This document shows, piece after piece, positions 33,359 to 42,498 of a stretch of 64,000 bases of DNA (positions are counted from its first letter, which is position 1; each line of letters opens with the position of its first letter). The stretch spans positions 124,001-188,000 of the forward strand of contig CAKVLQ010000002.1 of the NCBI GenBank assembly GCA_934757845.1. Reading direction: 5' to 3'. The notes beneath the pieces are model-generated. The model ran no database searches, was not told the DNA's origin, and was given only the letters and a program-made list of their open reading frames with translations. The translations under genes and the position numbers were made by a program. This DNA comes from an uncultured Clostridia bacterium (GTDB taxonomy: Bacteria > Bacillota > Clostridia > Christensenellales > UBA1242).

Positions 33359-33973
33359 ATGAAAGACGAAAAAGAAGGAAAACCCAGAAAAACAAAAATA
33401 GAATGGGCTTATCCAATAAAAGTGTTGCTGATAACACTTTCAATAAGTTTTGTGCTTAACATATCAAGTGAAGCAGTTCTTTCAAATGTGGGGCTTGTTG
33501 TTTCAATTTTGATTTTGATAATTTTTGTTTCAATTTCAATTTTGTTTGATATGATTGGCGTTGCTGTAACGGCAGGCAATTTAGAGCCGTTTTTGGCAAG
33601 AGCATCAAAAAAAGAAAGTGGTGCTAAAGAAAGTATTAAACTTATAAAAAACGCCGAAAAAATTTCAAGTTTTTGTTGTGATATTGTTGGTGATAGTTGT
33701 GGAATTTTATCTGGTGCTGTTGGTGCAAGTTTGGCAGTTTACATATATAGTGGGCAAGGTGGCTTTGTTGCAATATTAGTTCCCGCACTTGTAAGCAGTG
33801 TTATTGCGTCTTTAACGGTTTTTGGGAAAGCGGTATTTAAAGGTATTGCTGTTAATAATTCCGACCAAATAATTTTGAAAGTGGGAAAGTTTTTAAACTT
33901 TTTCAAATTTAAGAAGAAAGAAAAAACAAAAAAATCAAGCAAAAATATTGAGAGTGATAGTGTAAAAAAATAA
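33359..33973 (+). CDS. oapA: OapA, OLE RNA-associated membrane protein
   Basis: 204 residues. Basic N-terminus (KPRKTKIEWAYPIKVLLITL), then about four membrane segments. The conserved middle SSFCCDIVGDSCGILSGAVG carries the DxxxD motif (DIVGD) known to matter in OapA, and ILFDMIGVAVTAGNLEPFLA precedes it. The C-terminal tail is strongly basic (FKFKKKEKTKKSSK), fitting RNA contact at the membrane. It starts 42 bases after the OLE T run behind AGGAGAG. The pairing with the RNA makes both calls firmer. Confidence 0.85.
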   Translation: MKDEKEGKPRKTKIEWAYPIKVLLITLSISFVLNISSEAVLSNVGLVVSILILIIFVSISILFDMIGVAVTAGNLEPFLARASKKESGAKESIKLIKNAEKISSFCCDIVGDSCGILSGAVGASLAVYIYSGQGGFVAILVPALVSSVIASLTVFGKAVFKGIAVNNSDQIILKVGKFLNFFKFKKKEKTKKSSKNIESDSVKK

Positions 33974-34011
33974 AAATTTTAAAAATTTTTGACAAAATTA
34001 TTTATATTTTT

Positions 34012-34039
34012 AAAAAGGAGAGTTAAAACTCTCTTTTTT
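34012..34039 (+). terminator. Terminator after oapA
   Basis: AAAAAGGAGAGTT / AACTCTCTTTTTT with one G-U pair and T run. Confidence 0.8.
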
Positions 34040-34103
34040 GTTTGAATTGATAAGCACAAGATATAGTATTATGCAAAGATTATTTACCACAATATATTGT
34101 GTT

Positions 34104-34194
34104 TGCATAAATATTCAAGCCGATTATTCAAATTTTTGAATATTTATAAAAAATTTTTTGCATAATTATTCAAAATCGCTTGCATAAAAATTTA
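34104..34194 (+). promoter_or_regulatory. Cluster of ARG boxes upstream of argR
   Basis: TGCATAAATATTCA (34104-34117), TGAATATTTATA (34137-34148), TGCATAATTATTCA (34159-34172) and TGCATAAAAATTTA (34181-34194) are spaced about 20-30 bases apart. They match the ArgR operator core TGNATWWWWATNCA. The last overlaps the -35 of argR, as for autorepression. Confidence 0.7.
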
Positions 34195-34208
34195 TCGTGT
34201 TGTATAAT
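34180..34208 (+). promoter_or_regulatory. Promoter of argR
   Basis: TTGCAT, 17 bp, perfect TATAAT; the -35 lies within an ARG box. Confidence 0.7.
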
Positions 34209-34249
34209 TATGTTGTAAAAATTTTATAACTATGCAAAGGAGAAATTTT

Positions 34250-34699
34250 ATGGCTAGGTCTTTAAGACAAAGTAAGATTTTGGAAATTATCGCAAAGAAT
34301 GAAATTGAAACGCAAGACGAACTTGTTAATGCCCTTCGTGCGCTTAATTATGATGTTACACAAGCAACAGTTTCAAGAGATATTAAAGAACTTGGCTTAA
34401 TCAAAATTTTGTCTGACAGCAAAAAATATAAATATGCTTATGTTGAAACCACAGAACAACAAATTTCAAACAAAGTGGTTGGAATTTATAAAGAAGTTGT
34501 AATTTCGGTAAAAACGGCTCAAAATTTGGTTGTTATAAAAACTCTTAAAGGCTTTGCTGGCGGAATTTCAAGTTACATAGACAAAATGAATATTGACAAA
34601 CTTATGGGCACAGTTTATGGAGATGACACTGTTATGTGCATTGCCGAAACAAATTTAGATGCCGAAAGTGTTTATGAAAAATTAATAAACATTATTTAG
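34250..34699 (+). CDS. argR: Arginine repressor ArgR/AhrC
   Basis: 149 residues. N-terminal winged helix with IETQDELVNALRALNYDVTQ and ATVSRDIKELGLIK, then the hexamerisation and arginine-binding domain: VVIKTLKGFAGGISSYID and GTVYGDDTVMCIAE. The ATG at 34250 follows AAAGGAG. In Bacillota argR usually lies between xseB/ispA-dxs and recN; here it follows oapA and its own boxes. Likely autoregulated. Confidence 0.95.
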   Translation: MARSLRQSKILEIIAKNEIETQDELVNALRALNYDVTQATVSRDIKELGLIKILSDSKKYKYAYVETTEQQISNKVVGIYKEVVISVKTAQNLVVIKTLKGFAGGISSYIDKMNIDKLMGTVYGDDTVMCIAETNLDAESVYEKLINII

Positions 34700-34783
34700 G
34701 ATATTAAAGCAAATTTTATATAACATTAAAAAATAAAACATTGTAAGTTAGAAATTTCATTGCAAATTTAACTTATTTTAATT

Positions 34784-34808
34784 AAACAGCGTTTTAGGCT
34801 GTTTTTTT
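34784..34808 (+). terminator. Terminator after argR
   Basis: AAACAGC / GCTGTTT stem with seven-base loop, then T run. Confidence 0.85.
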
Positions 34809-34837
34809 GTTTTTAGAATAAAAATGTTTTTAAATCT

Positions 34838-34866
34838 TTGACAAAATAGAATTTGAACATTATACT
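34838..34866 (+). promoter_or_regulatory. Promoter of trpS
   Basis: TTGACA, 17 bp, TATACT. No T-box between it and trpS. Confidence 0.75.
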
Positions 34867-34913
34867 ATAATAAATTGCAAATTTGTAATCAAATTTTGCT
34901 AAATGGAGATTTT

Positions 34914-35903
34914 ATGGAACGAGTGCTAACAGGAATAAAACCAACGGGAATTGCTCATATCGGTAATTATTTTGGGGCGATAAAGCAATCAATAGAATTT
35001 GCAAACACAAATAATTGTGAATGCTTTTACTTTATTGCTGATTATCATGCTTTAACAACAATAAAAACAAAAGAAGAAATGATTGAAAACACCTATAATA
35101 TTGCTTGCACTTGGCTTGCTTGCGGAATAGACCCACAAAAGGTTGTGTTTTTTAAGCAAAGCGACATAAGCGAAGATTGCGAATTATTTTGGATTTTGTG
35201 CAATTTAACCAGCAAAGGACTAATGAATAGGGCTCATGCTTACAAAGCGATTGTTGAAAAAAATGACGAAAACGGGCAAGATAAAGATTATGGTGTTAAT
35301 ATGGGTCTTTATAACTATCCAATTTTAATGGCGTCAGATATTTTGCTTTTTAATTCTAAAAAAATACCTGTGGGCATTGACCAAACTCAACACGTTGAAA
35401 TTGCAAGGGATATTGCAAATGCCTTTAACAACAGATATGGAAAGTTTTTTGAACTTCCTGAAAGTGTTGTTGAAGACGATAAATGCTTAATTGTTGGGCT
35501 TGATGGGCGAAAAATGAGCAAGAGTTATAAAAACACTATTGAACTTTTTTGCAGTGAAAAACAACTTCAAAAAACTGTTAACAAAATTGTTACCGATTCA
35601 AGGCTTCCAGGAGAGCCAAAAGATACCGAAAATACTCTTTGCAAACTTTATAAATTGTTTGCTTCACAACAGCAATATGAAGATTATTGCCAAAAACTTC
35701 TTAATGGATTAAGTTGGGGAGAAGCCAAAAAAGAATTGTTTGCCGTTATGAACGCATATATTAGCCCTATGAGAGAGAAATATGATTACTATCAAGCCAA
35801 CAGACATTTGGTTGACCAAATTTTTGCTGATGGGGCAAAAAAAGCCAAATTGGTGGCACAAGAAACACTTAAACAAGTTAAAAAACTTATTGGCGTTAAT
35901 TAA
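34914..35903 (+). CDS. trpS: Tryptophanyl-tRNA synthetase
   Basis: Class I synthetase, 329 residues. GIKPTGIAHIGNYFGAI holds the HIGH-type motif, GIDQTQHVEIARDIA the tryptophan pocket, and GLDGRKMSKSYKNT the KMSKS loop. The ATG at 34914 follows TGGAG. It is a single-gene unit between two terminators. Confidence 0.96.
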   Translation: MERVLTGIKPTGIAHIGNYFGAIKQSIEFANTNNCECFYFIADYHALTTIKTKEEMIENTYNIACTWLACGIDPQKVVFFKQSDISEDCELFWILCNLTSKGLMNRAHAYKAIVEKNDENGQDKDYGVNMGLYNYPILMASDILLFNSKKIPVGIDQTQHVEIARDIANAFNNRYGKFFELPESVVEDDKCLIVGLDGRKMSKSYKNTIELFCSEKQLQKTVNKIVTDSRLPGEPKDTENTLCKLYKLFASQQQYEDYCQKLLNGLSWGEAKKELFAVMNAYISPMREKYDYYQANRHLVDQIFADGAKKAKLVAQETLKQVKKLIGVN

Positions 35904-35979
35904 TATATCTTAATTAAAAATTGATTTAATAAATTTTAAATTATTGATATAATTATTTTTCAAAATATCATTTTAGATT

Positions 35980-36011
35980 AAAAAAACGGATAAAGATTAT
36001 CCGCTTTTTTT
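35980..36011. terminator. Bidirectional terminator between trpS and the ABC permease gene
   Basis: AAAAAACGGATAA / TTATCCGCTTTTTT-type stem with three-base loop; T runs on both strands. Confidence 0.85.
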
Positions 36012-36111
36012 GTTTAAAAATTTTAATGTATTTTAATTCTTATACAAAAGTTGTTATTATTTAATAACTAAAATATCAGTGTTTATATAGGTTTTTAAAA
36101 CTATGTGTTTA

Positions 36112-37869
36112 CTATTTAATATCTCGTTTAGAGAAAATAACGCTTGTGATTGCATACAATATTGAACTGAAAAAGGCAACAACAGCAAAACTGATATAGA
36201 AATTCATATCATTTGCAATAACTTTGCTAAACATTGTTACAAAAATGTTATTTGAAGTGGTTGAAATTAGGTGAGAGCCAAAGTATCCAAACAAGTTTGT
36301 GTTAACAAAAGGAAGATATTTAATAATTCCCAAACTTGGTGTGAACATTGTTAAAATGAATGAAACAAAATATAGAAGCAAACTTACAACCACGCTTCCA
36401 GCGTTTGATTTGAACCATGTTGAAATTGAAATGGCAAATATCGCATAAAAGATAAGTTCGATTGTTTTGCACAAAAATAACATTAAAATTGAAACTATTG
36501 GGGGAACGCTTGTTACACTTTCGGCATTAAAGATTAACAAAATTGGAAGGGAAGCCGAGCCGAACAATATTGCCCCTAGGATATAAGTTACAACAAAAGT
36601 TATAAGCAAAAAGATTAATCCAACAGAAAGTGTTGCCAAAAGTTTGCTAAACAAAATTTTCTTTCGTGAGTAAGGACGAATTGCCAAAAGTTTCATTGTT
36701 CCATTTGAATATTCGCCCGCAATCATAGTTGCACCCAAAAATACAACATAAATTACAATAATAAAACTGCAAAATTCAAGGGCAAAAAACATAAAATCAT
36801 AGGCATTTGGTTGACTGTTGCTTGATGTTTGCAAACTTAAAGGGCTTGCATATTCAAAAGCATATTTGTTTGTTGACAAATAATAATTGCAAATGTTTTT
36901 TTGCTCTATAATTGAATATTTTGTTTTATATTCTTCATTTTCAAATTGATAAAGTGATTGAATATAATCGTCTGAAAATTCACTTAACGCAGAACTGTAA
37001 ATTGTATATTTTGAAAGGTTATAGGCATTAGAATTTGCTTGGCTATATTTTGTAACCAATGTTCTAAATTCTAATTTAAGTTTTGGGTCATCTGAATTTT
37101 TGTTCAAATTCCAAAATTCTTCAATTTCATTTCCAATTTGATTAATTTTTGTTTTTGCATTTTCAAGATTTTCTTTTGCTTTTAATAAATCTTCGCTTTT
37201 TGGCAAAAAGGCTTGCATTTTGTTTATTGTTTCTTTTGATTTTATAAATATTTTAAGTTCATCAATTTTATTGATTGTTGCTGTTGCAGTTAGGCTTGAC
37301 ACAAACGGAGATGTTACACATTCTTGCAAAAACACATCAAAACTTGTTTTTTCGTCAGCGTTCATAAGAAGATAATAAAAGCCATTTGTCCCGTTAATAT
37401 AGTCAAAATATAAGTTTTGAAAACTTATAAGTTTGTCTTTAAGTTTGTTTCTTGCTACTTTTGTGTTTTCGTTTAAACAATCAGCATCATCTTTTGCTAG
37501 TCTTCTAAATTCATTATATTCGTTATCTATAATATTATCAACAAAATTTATGAGTTCTTGCTTTTTTGAGTTTGAACTGTCTTCGCTCATATAAAAATCA
37601 ATTATTGTGCTTGAAAGATTTATATAAGTCTTTTCCAAATATTCTTTTGAAAGGTTGCTTTTGTCGCTTGATGCGCCATAGCTGTTGCTATACATTTGCC
37701 CAATCTTTGTGCCAGAAATGTTAACAACACTGCTTTCAAGCCTGCTTTGAGGTTTAAACAAAAGTGCCGATAATGTTAGCACAACAACCAAAAGGGCAGT
37801 AACAACAAAAATGCCTGGTTTTAAAAATATTTTTTTTAATTCGCCTTTTGTTAATCTTGATATTCCCAT
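36112..37869 (-). CDS. ABC-2 type transporter permease
   Basis: 585 residues from the ATG at 37869 (AAAGGAAA upstream). One membrane helix near the N-terminus (GIFVVTALLVVVLTLSALLF), then a ~330-residue extracytoplasmic, helical Asn/Lys/Glu-rich region, then five to six helices at the C-terminus (FALEFCSFIIVIYVVFLGAT, LATLSVGLIFLLITFVVTYI). This is the YhgE/NatB-like ABC-2 layout, as in exporters for ions, antibiotics or envelope parts. Encoded just after its ATPase, likely translated from the same mRNA. Substrate unknown. Confidence 0.8.
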   Translation of the reverse strand: MGISRLTKGELKKIFLKPGIFVVTALLVVVLTLSALLFKPQSRLESSVVNISGTKIGQMYSNSYGASSDKSNLSKEYLEKTYINLSSTIIDFYMSEDSSNSKKQELINFVDNIIDNEYNEFRRLAKDDADCLNENTKVARNKLKDKLISFQNLYFDYINGTNGFYYLLMNADEKTSFDVFLQECVTSPFVSSLTATATINKIDELKIFIKSKETINKMQAFLPKSEDLLKAKENLENAKTKINQIGNEIEEFWNLNKNSDDPKLKLEFRTLVTKYSQANSNAYNLSKYTIYSSALSEFSDDYIQSLYQFENEEYKTKYSIIEQKNICNYYLSTNKYAFEYASPLSLQTSSNSQPNAYDFMFFALEFCSFIIVIYVVFLGATMIAGEYSNGTMKLLAIRPYSRKKILFSKLLATLSVGLIFLLITFVVTYILGAILFGSASLPILLIFNAESVTSVPPIVSILMLFLCKTIELIFYAIFAISISTWFKSNAGSVVVSLLLYFVSFILTMFTPSLGIIKYLPFVNTNLFGYFGSHLISTTSNNIFVTMFSKVIANDMNFYISFAVVAFFSSILYAITSVIFSKRDIK

Positions 37870-37888
37870 AAAAATTTCCTTTATTTTT

Positions 37889-38833
37889 TTATAAAATATT
37901 TTGTTCTTTTCCTTTGTGAACAATCTCCAAGAAAATGTCTTCCAAACTTCTTGTAACTGTGCTTATTCCATAAATTGATATGCCTTTGTTTATCAATAGT
38001 GAAGTGATAACTGGTATGTCTTCATTTTTGGCTTCAACAACAACTCGGTTTCCAATGCAGAAAATCGAACTATTAGGGAATTTATCATAAATAATTTTGC
38101 CCGCATAGTTAGGATAGTCTACTTTAATTGAAATTTGAAGTTTAGAATTCAACCCTTGTTGCAATTCTTCCATTGTTTTGTTTTCAATAATCATTCCATT
38201 GTCGATAATTCCAATTCGGTCGCAAATAAGTTCCATTTCAGCAAGGATATGGCTTGAAATTAAAATTGCTATGCCATTTTGTTTTGCAAGTTTTTTCAAA
38301 AACACACGCATATCCTTAATGCCGTTTGGGTCAAGACCATTGGTTGGCTCATCTAAAATCAAAAGTTTTGGGTGATGCAAAAGTGCTTGGCAAATTCCAA
38401 CTCTTTGTTTCATGCCAAGGGAATAAGACTTAACTTTGTCGTTAATTCGATTTTCCATTCCAAGCATATTAACAATTTTGTCTATTTCGTTTTTGTCAAC
38501 TTTTCCATAAAGTGAGGCAAAATATTTTAGGTTTTCCATGCCTGTCATATAAGAATATAATTCAGGATTTTCGATAATTCCACCAACATTTTCAATGGCT
38601 TTTTGAAAATCTTTTTCAACATTATATCCACAAATAAAAACCTTGCCACTTGTTGGTTTTGCAAGACCTGTAATTATTCTAATAATTGTTGTTTTGCCAG
38701 CACCATTTTGACCAATAAGCCCATAAATTTCGCCCGCATCAATATCAAACGAAACATTATTAACGGCAGTTCGCTTGTTGTCAAATATTTTTGTTATTCC
38801 TTGAACTGATAAAACATGATTTGGATTTTCCAT
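37889..38833 (-). CDS. ABC transporter ATP-binding protein
   Basis: 314 residues. Walker A GLIGQNGAGKTT near residue 40, signature SLGMKQRVGICQAL near 140, Walker B LLILDEPTNGLDPNG. The C-terminal ~90 residues (DRIGIIDNGMIIENKTMEE onward) are the usual extension of CcmA-type exporter ATPases. It lies between the PadR-like gene (24 bases upstream) and its permease (19 bases downstream). Confidence 0.9.
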   Translation of the reverse strand: MENPNHVLSVQGITKIFDNKRTAVNNVSFDIDAGEIYGLIGQNGAGKTTIIRIITGLAKPTSGKVFICGYNVEKDFQKAIENVGGIIENPELYSYMTGMENLKYFASLYGKVDKNEIDKIVNMLGMENRINDKVKSYSLGMKQRVGICQALLHHPKLLILDEPTNGLDPNGIKDMRVFLKKLAKQNGIAILISSHILAEMELICDRIGIIDNGMIIENKTMEELQQGLNSKLQISIKVDYPNYAGKIIYDKFPNSSIFCIGNRVVVEAKNEDIPVITSLLINKGISIYGISTVTRSLEDIFLEIVHKGKEQNIL

Positions 38834-38857
38834 TTTAACTCCTAATTTATTTTTAAT

Positions 38858-41002
38858 TTAGTTTGAGAAGCATCGCATTTTAAAAAATAATAATTTTGTA
38901 ATAGGGTATAGTATAAGGTTTGTAAGCAACAAAATTTCAAAAATGATTTTAATATAAAATTCGCCAGAGTTGTTTATATTCATACCTGCAAAGATGTTAA
39001 TGCAAACAACCAAAACTAGGCAAACAACAAAAATCAAAGCAAAATAAAACAAATTTGTTTTAAAATTATAATTTTTAAGTTCAACCTTAAACTTTTCTTT
39101 AATATATTTATTCACAAAAACACAACAAATTGAAAGTGCTATTGCAAAACATGATGAAAAGTAAACTATTTCAAATGGTTGCAATGAGTTAAAAATGTTA
39201 AGCACAACAAAAGATACAACACTTTCAATAATTATTAATCCCGCAAATAAAAGTGCCAAAGCAAGCGATAATTTGTTTGAATAAATATAGTTTGAATTTT
39301 TAATTAACTTGTTATTCATTTTTGAATATTCACGAATGTTTATTCCTTCCAAATTAACTTCTTCGGTAACTGTTGTAGCCCTTGAAATAAGTGTTTGTTT
39401 GTGAACATTGTCAATATATTGTTTTACACTTGTAGACGCTTTATTGCTATGAACAATTTTGTCTTCATAACTTCGGTCTTGAACATTATTTGCGGTGTAA
39501 TCATAATTATAAACACTTGGTTTTTTGCCTGAATTTAGCATAACATTCACATCGTTATCAACATTAATTCGGGGAAGTTCAGGCTTTTCAGCAGGCACTT
39601 CATTTGATTCTAACGGCTCTTGATTTTCGGTTGTTGTTTGTTCGTTTGTTTTTAAAGGCTCTTGTTGAGAATTTTCATTTCCAACCAATAATGAACCAAA
39701 TATGTTTTTAAAGTCGACTGTATTTTTTTCTTCACTTTGTTTAAAATCTTCTTGCGGTTTTTGTTGATTAAAATCGGCACTTTGATTGTTTAAATTTTCT
39801 GTTTGTTCAAATGAGTTTTGCAAGTTTTGACTAGGTTGATTAATAAAATTTGGGGCAGAGTTTTGAATATTGTTTTGATTAATTTCACTCAAATTTTCGG
39901 TTTCTGGCTTTGGACTAAACTCTTGGCTAGCATTTTGATTTGTGCTGTCAATATGTTGATTGTTAGGTTTTTCAAAAACAATGCTAGAATCGTTTATTTC
40001 GCAATTTTGTTTAAGCAAACTTGCAATGTCAATAACATTTTCTTTTTGAAGGGAAGTTGAGTAGTTATTGTTTTCATAACTTTTTATAAGTTCGTCATAA
40101 CTAATTGAAGGCTCTTTGCTATCCAATTCTTGTTCGTTATTTGCAACGCTTTTGTCGCTGTTTTCAATCAAATCTTTATTTTCCAAAAGGTCTTGATTTT
40201 TTATCTCATTTTCTTTTTTTTCGCTTTGATTTGCGTCTAATTCAGTTTTGTTTTCAAACAAATTAAGATTTGCGTCACTTTTGTTTTCAAAGCCTAAAAC
40301 GCTGTTATTTTTTTCAACCAAGTTTTCTGTCAAAGCAGGCTCACCATGTTGATTTTCTTCTTTAATTTCACTCTCAATCAAAGGCTTTTCTTCATTCAAA
40401 GTCATTTGATTTTCTTGTAAATTTGAAGGTTTCTCAACTGTCAAATTTTCGTTATTATTTTCATTTGGTTGTGGGGTATTCAAATCAAAAAAACTTTGTT
40501 GAAAGGGGCTAACTTCAATTTGAAAAGGATTTTTTTTGATTTCTTGCGGACTTGATTTTTCAGCATTGTTTGAAGTGTTATTGATATTTATTAAATTTTC
40601 ATTTGGCAAATTGTTTTGATTAAAAGCATTATTTTGAATTGTTTGATTTTTGCTTTCAAACTCATTCTGTTCTTTTTTAAACATATCGCCCAAAAAGTCT
40701 TTTGAACTATCCCAAGTAAAATTTGATGAATTAAGTTTGTCAAGCCCTTTTTGAGTGATAGAGTAGTAATGTCTTCTAATACCAAGTTCACCATCTTGCC
40801 AATAAGAAGTTATAAATCCAGCAGATTGCAAACGCTTTAAGCCCGAATATAAACTTGCTTCTTTCAAAAAAAACTTGCCACCGCTTTTGGTTTCAATTTC
40901 TTTGTTTATTTCATAGCCATATTTATCGCCACTTTGAAGGGCTTTTAACAAAATTTCATTAACACTACCACGATTTTCACCGCTAACAACGCTACTTTTC
41001 AT
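38858..41002 (-). CDS. PadR-type winged-helix regulator fused to a long disordered linker and four membrane helices
   Basis: 714 residues from the ATG at 41002 (GGAG upstream). Residues ~10-90 are a PadR winged helix: NEILLKALQSGDKYGYEINK, ASLYSGLKRLQSAGFI and RRHYYSITQKGLDKL. Then ~440 residues of Asn/Gln/Glu/Ser-rich low complexity, with repeated NQN, ENL and EKP words. The last ~140 residues hold four membrane helices (LALALLFAGLIIIESVVSFV; LFYFALIFVVCLVLVVCINI). PadR proteins are normally 100-180 residues and soluble. It heads the operon with the ABC transporter, so it may sense membrane events and control the exporter. Confidence 0.8.
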   Translation of the reverse strand: MKSSVVSGENRGSVNEILLKALQSGDKYGYEINKEIETKSGGKFFLKEASLYSGLKRLQSAGFITSYWQDGELGIRRHYYSITQKGLDKLNSSNFTWDSSKDFLGDMFKKEQNEFESKNQTIQNNAFNQNNLPNENLININNTSNNAEKSSPQEIKKNPFQIEVSPFQQSFFDLNTPQPNENNNENLTVEKPSNLQENQMTLNEEKPLIESEIKEENQHGEPALTENLVEKNNSVLGFENKSDANLNLFENKTELDANQSEKKENEIKNQDLLENKDLIENSDKSVANNEQELDSKEPSISYDELIKSYENNNYSTSLQKENVIDIASLLKQNCEINDSSIVFEKPNNQHIDSTNQNASQEFSPKPETENLSEINQNNIQNSAPNFINQPSQNLQNSFEQTENLNNQSADFNQQKPQEDFKQSEEKNTVDFKNIFGSLLVGNENSQQEPLKTNEQTTTENQEPLESNEVPAEKPELPRINVDNDVNVMLNSGKKPSVYNYDYTANNVQDRSYEDKIVHSNKASTSVKQYIDNVHKQTLISRATTVTEEVNLEGINIREYSKMNNKLIKNSNYIYSNKLSLALALLFAGLIIIESVVSFVVLNIFNSLQPFEIVYFSSCFAIALSICCVFVNKYIKEKFKVELKNYNFKTNLFYFALIFVVCLVLVVCINIFAGMNINNSGEFYIKIIFEILLLTNLILYPITKLLFFKMRCFSN

Positions 41003-41028
41003 TTGCAAAACTCCATAAATTTATTTAT

Positions 41029-41057
41029 ATTATAAATAAAATAAAATATTTTGTCAA
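41029..41057 (-). promoter_or_regulatory. Promoter of the padR-ABC operon
   Basis: On the minus strand TTGACA (41052-41057), 17 bp, TATAAT (41029-41034): full consensus at both hexamers. Confidence 0.8.
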
Positions 41058-41064
41058 TATTATG

Positions 41065-41083
41065 CTGTGCAAATTTTGCACAG
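41065..41083. promoter_or_regulatory. 19-bp perfect palindrome, candidate PadR operator
   Basis: CTGTGCAAATTTTGCACAG, symmetric around 41074. It stands between the divergent promoters of the padR operon and the M48 peptidase gene, eight bases from the padR -35. The position fits an autoregulatory site. Confidence 0.5.
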
Positions 41084-41095
41084 TATTAAAAATAT

Positions 41096-41124
41096 TTTAA
41101 AAAACTATTATTTTATGTTAAAAT
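41096..41124 (+). promoter_or_regulatory. Promoter of the YgjP-like peptidase gene, leaderless geometry
   Basis: TTTAAA, 17 bp, TAAAAT, then six bases to the ATG; no ribosome binding site. Confidence 0.5.
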
Positions 41125-41130
41125 ATTGTT

Positions 41131-41808
41131 ATGATAAAACCAGATAAAGTAGTTTTAAGCAATCGAAAAAATATAGCACTAAAAATTGACCGAAAAGGGC
41201 AATTAATTGTTATGGCACCCAAAAATGTTGATATAGACAGGGTGTTTAAGTTTATTGAAGAAAAGGAAAAATGGATAACTTCAAAACAAACTCAAATAAA
41301 AAGCACGATTGAACTTAATCAAAACCTTATAAACCTAGACGAAATCTTGTTTTTGGGCAAAAAATATCATGTTGTGTTTATAAAAAATCAGCCCGAAATT
41401 GTTTTAACAGAAAGCAGTTTATGTGTGCCAAAAAAACTTGATTTTTCAAATGAAAGACTAATTTTTGAACTTAAAAATTTTTATATCGAAAATGCCGAAA
41501 TTATTTTGATAAAGCGTGCGAAAGAACTTGCAAAATTTATGAATTTAAGCCTGAACAGCATTTCCATTATAAATAGTAAGGCAAAATGGGGTATGTGCGA
41601 TAGCAAAAAGAATATTTACCTTAATTTTAAACTTTTGTTTTTGTCCCATGAGTTAATTGACCATGTAATTTTTCATGAACTAACGCATCTTATTGAACTT
41701 AATCACAGTGCCAATTTTTATGAAGCGTTAAAAAGGGTAGAACCAAACCATAAAACTTTGCAACAGCAACTTAAAAAGTGTGGTTTTTTGCTTAATTTGC
41801 TAACTTAA
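41131..41808 (+). CDS. YgjP-like (DUF45) M48-type metallopeptidase
   Basis: 225 residues. The zinc motif HELTH is in DHVIFHELTHLIELNHS near residue 187; NHSANFYEALKRVEPNHK supplies the third ligand and tail typical of YgjP. SKAKWGMCDSKKNIYLNFKL upstream corresponds to the conserved WGSC segment, with Met for Ser. Substrate unknown. The mRNA appears leaderless. It is divergent from padR. Confidence 0.85.
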   Translation: MIKPDKVVLSNRKNIALKIDRKGQLIVMAPKNVDIDRVFKFIEEKEKWITSKQTQIKSTIELNQNLINLDEILFLGKKYHVVFIKNQPEIVLTESSLCVPKKLDFSNERLIFELKNFYIENAEIILIKRAKELAKFMNLSLNSISIINSKAKWGMCDSKKNIYLNFKLLFLSHELIDHVIFHELTHLIELNHSANFYEALKRVEPNHKTLQQQLKKCGFLLNLLT

Positions 41809-42498
41809 AACCAAAAAATAAAAAACACAAATTGCTTGTGTTTAAAAATAGGTTATCAATTATCATTAAACTTCAAACTTCATTTAAAAGTAATAATTAA
41901 TTAGACAAATTTATTTTTAATAATAAGAACTAAATAAAAATTGGAATAACTAACTTATAAAAACTTTGATAGTTTTGAAAGAAATTTATTCCATTTTTTT
42001 GTTGGGGTATGGCAAAAATTATGTTTTTTGATTTGTAAAACTATTCGCAAAATACAGATTTTGCGAATAAATAGTGTTATAATCAAATAGTTTAATTCAA
42101 TTTTGCCAAAATTCTATAATTTTGCCTTTAAACTAAATTTTATAATTTTAATAATTATCAAATTAATTTTGCATTAAATTTATAATAATCTTATTAATTA
42201 AATTTATTATAAAAATTGCTTTGCAAACTTTTGCATAGTATTATAAATAAAGGCGAAAAAGACATTTTCGCCATAAACAGACCATTTGCAATTATCAATA
42301 AACCTAAATTTTGCTGATTGGTTTATAACAACATTATAATAATATTATTTATAAGTTTAATATATTGTCAATAAAACTAAAAAACTAAAAAAACTTATAA
42401 TTTAGAACAAAGCAATTATTTTGTATTGTTAGTGTTTTTTCTAACATTCCTTAAACATATAATAGAAAGAACTAAATTTGTATTGTGTATTATAAATT
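41809..42498. other. 690-bp non-coding gap with several hairpins
   Basis: No supported gene. It holds AAACACAA/TTGTGTTT (41823-41843), a terminator-like hairpin in both directions; a perfect 10-bp inverted repeat ATTCGCAAAA/TTTTGCGAAT (42043-42068) followed by TATAAT at 42078; a TTTGCATAGTATT word near 42230 related to the 58-bp repeat; and an 8-bp perfect hairpin GGCGAAAA/TTTTCGCC (42252-42272). The rest is AT-rich without recognisable structure. A small RNA is possible. Confidence 0.5.

Noticed and set aside
34700..34913. T-box leader before trpS
   Set aside because: Only a terminator for argR and a plain promoter are seen; no T-box sequence or specifier loop. The same holds for serS.
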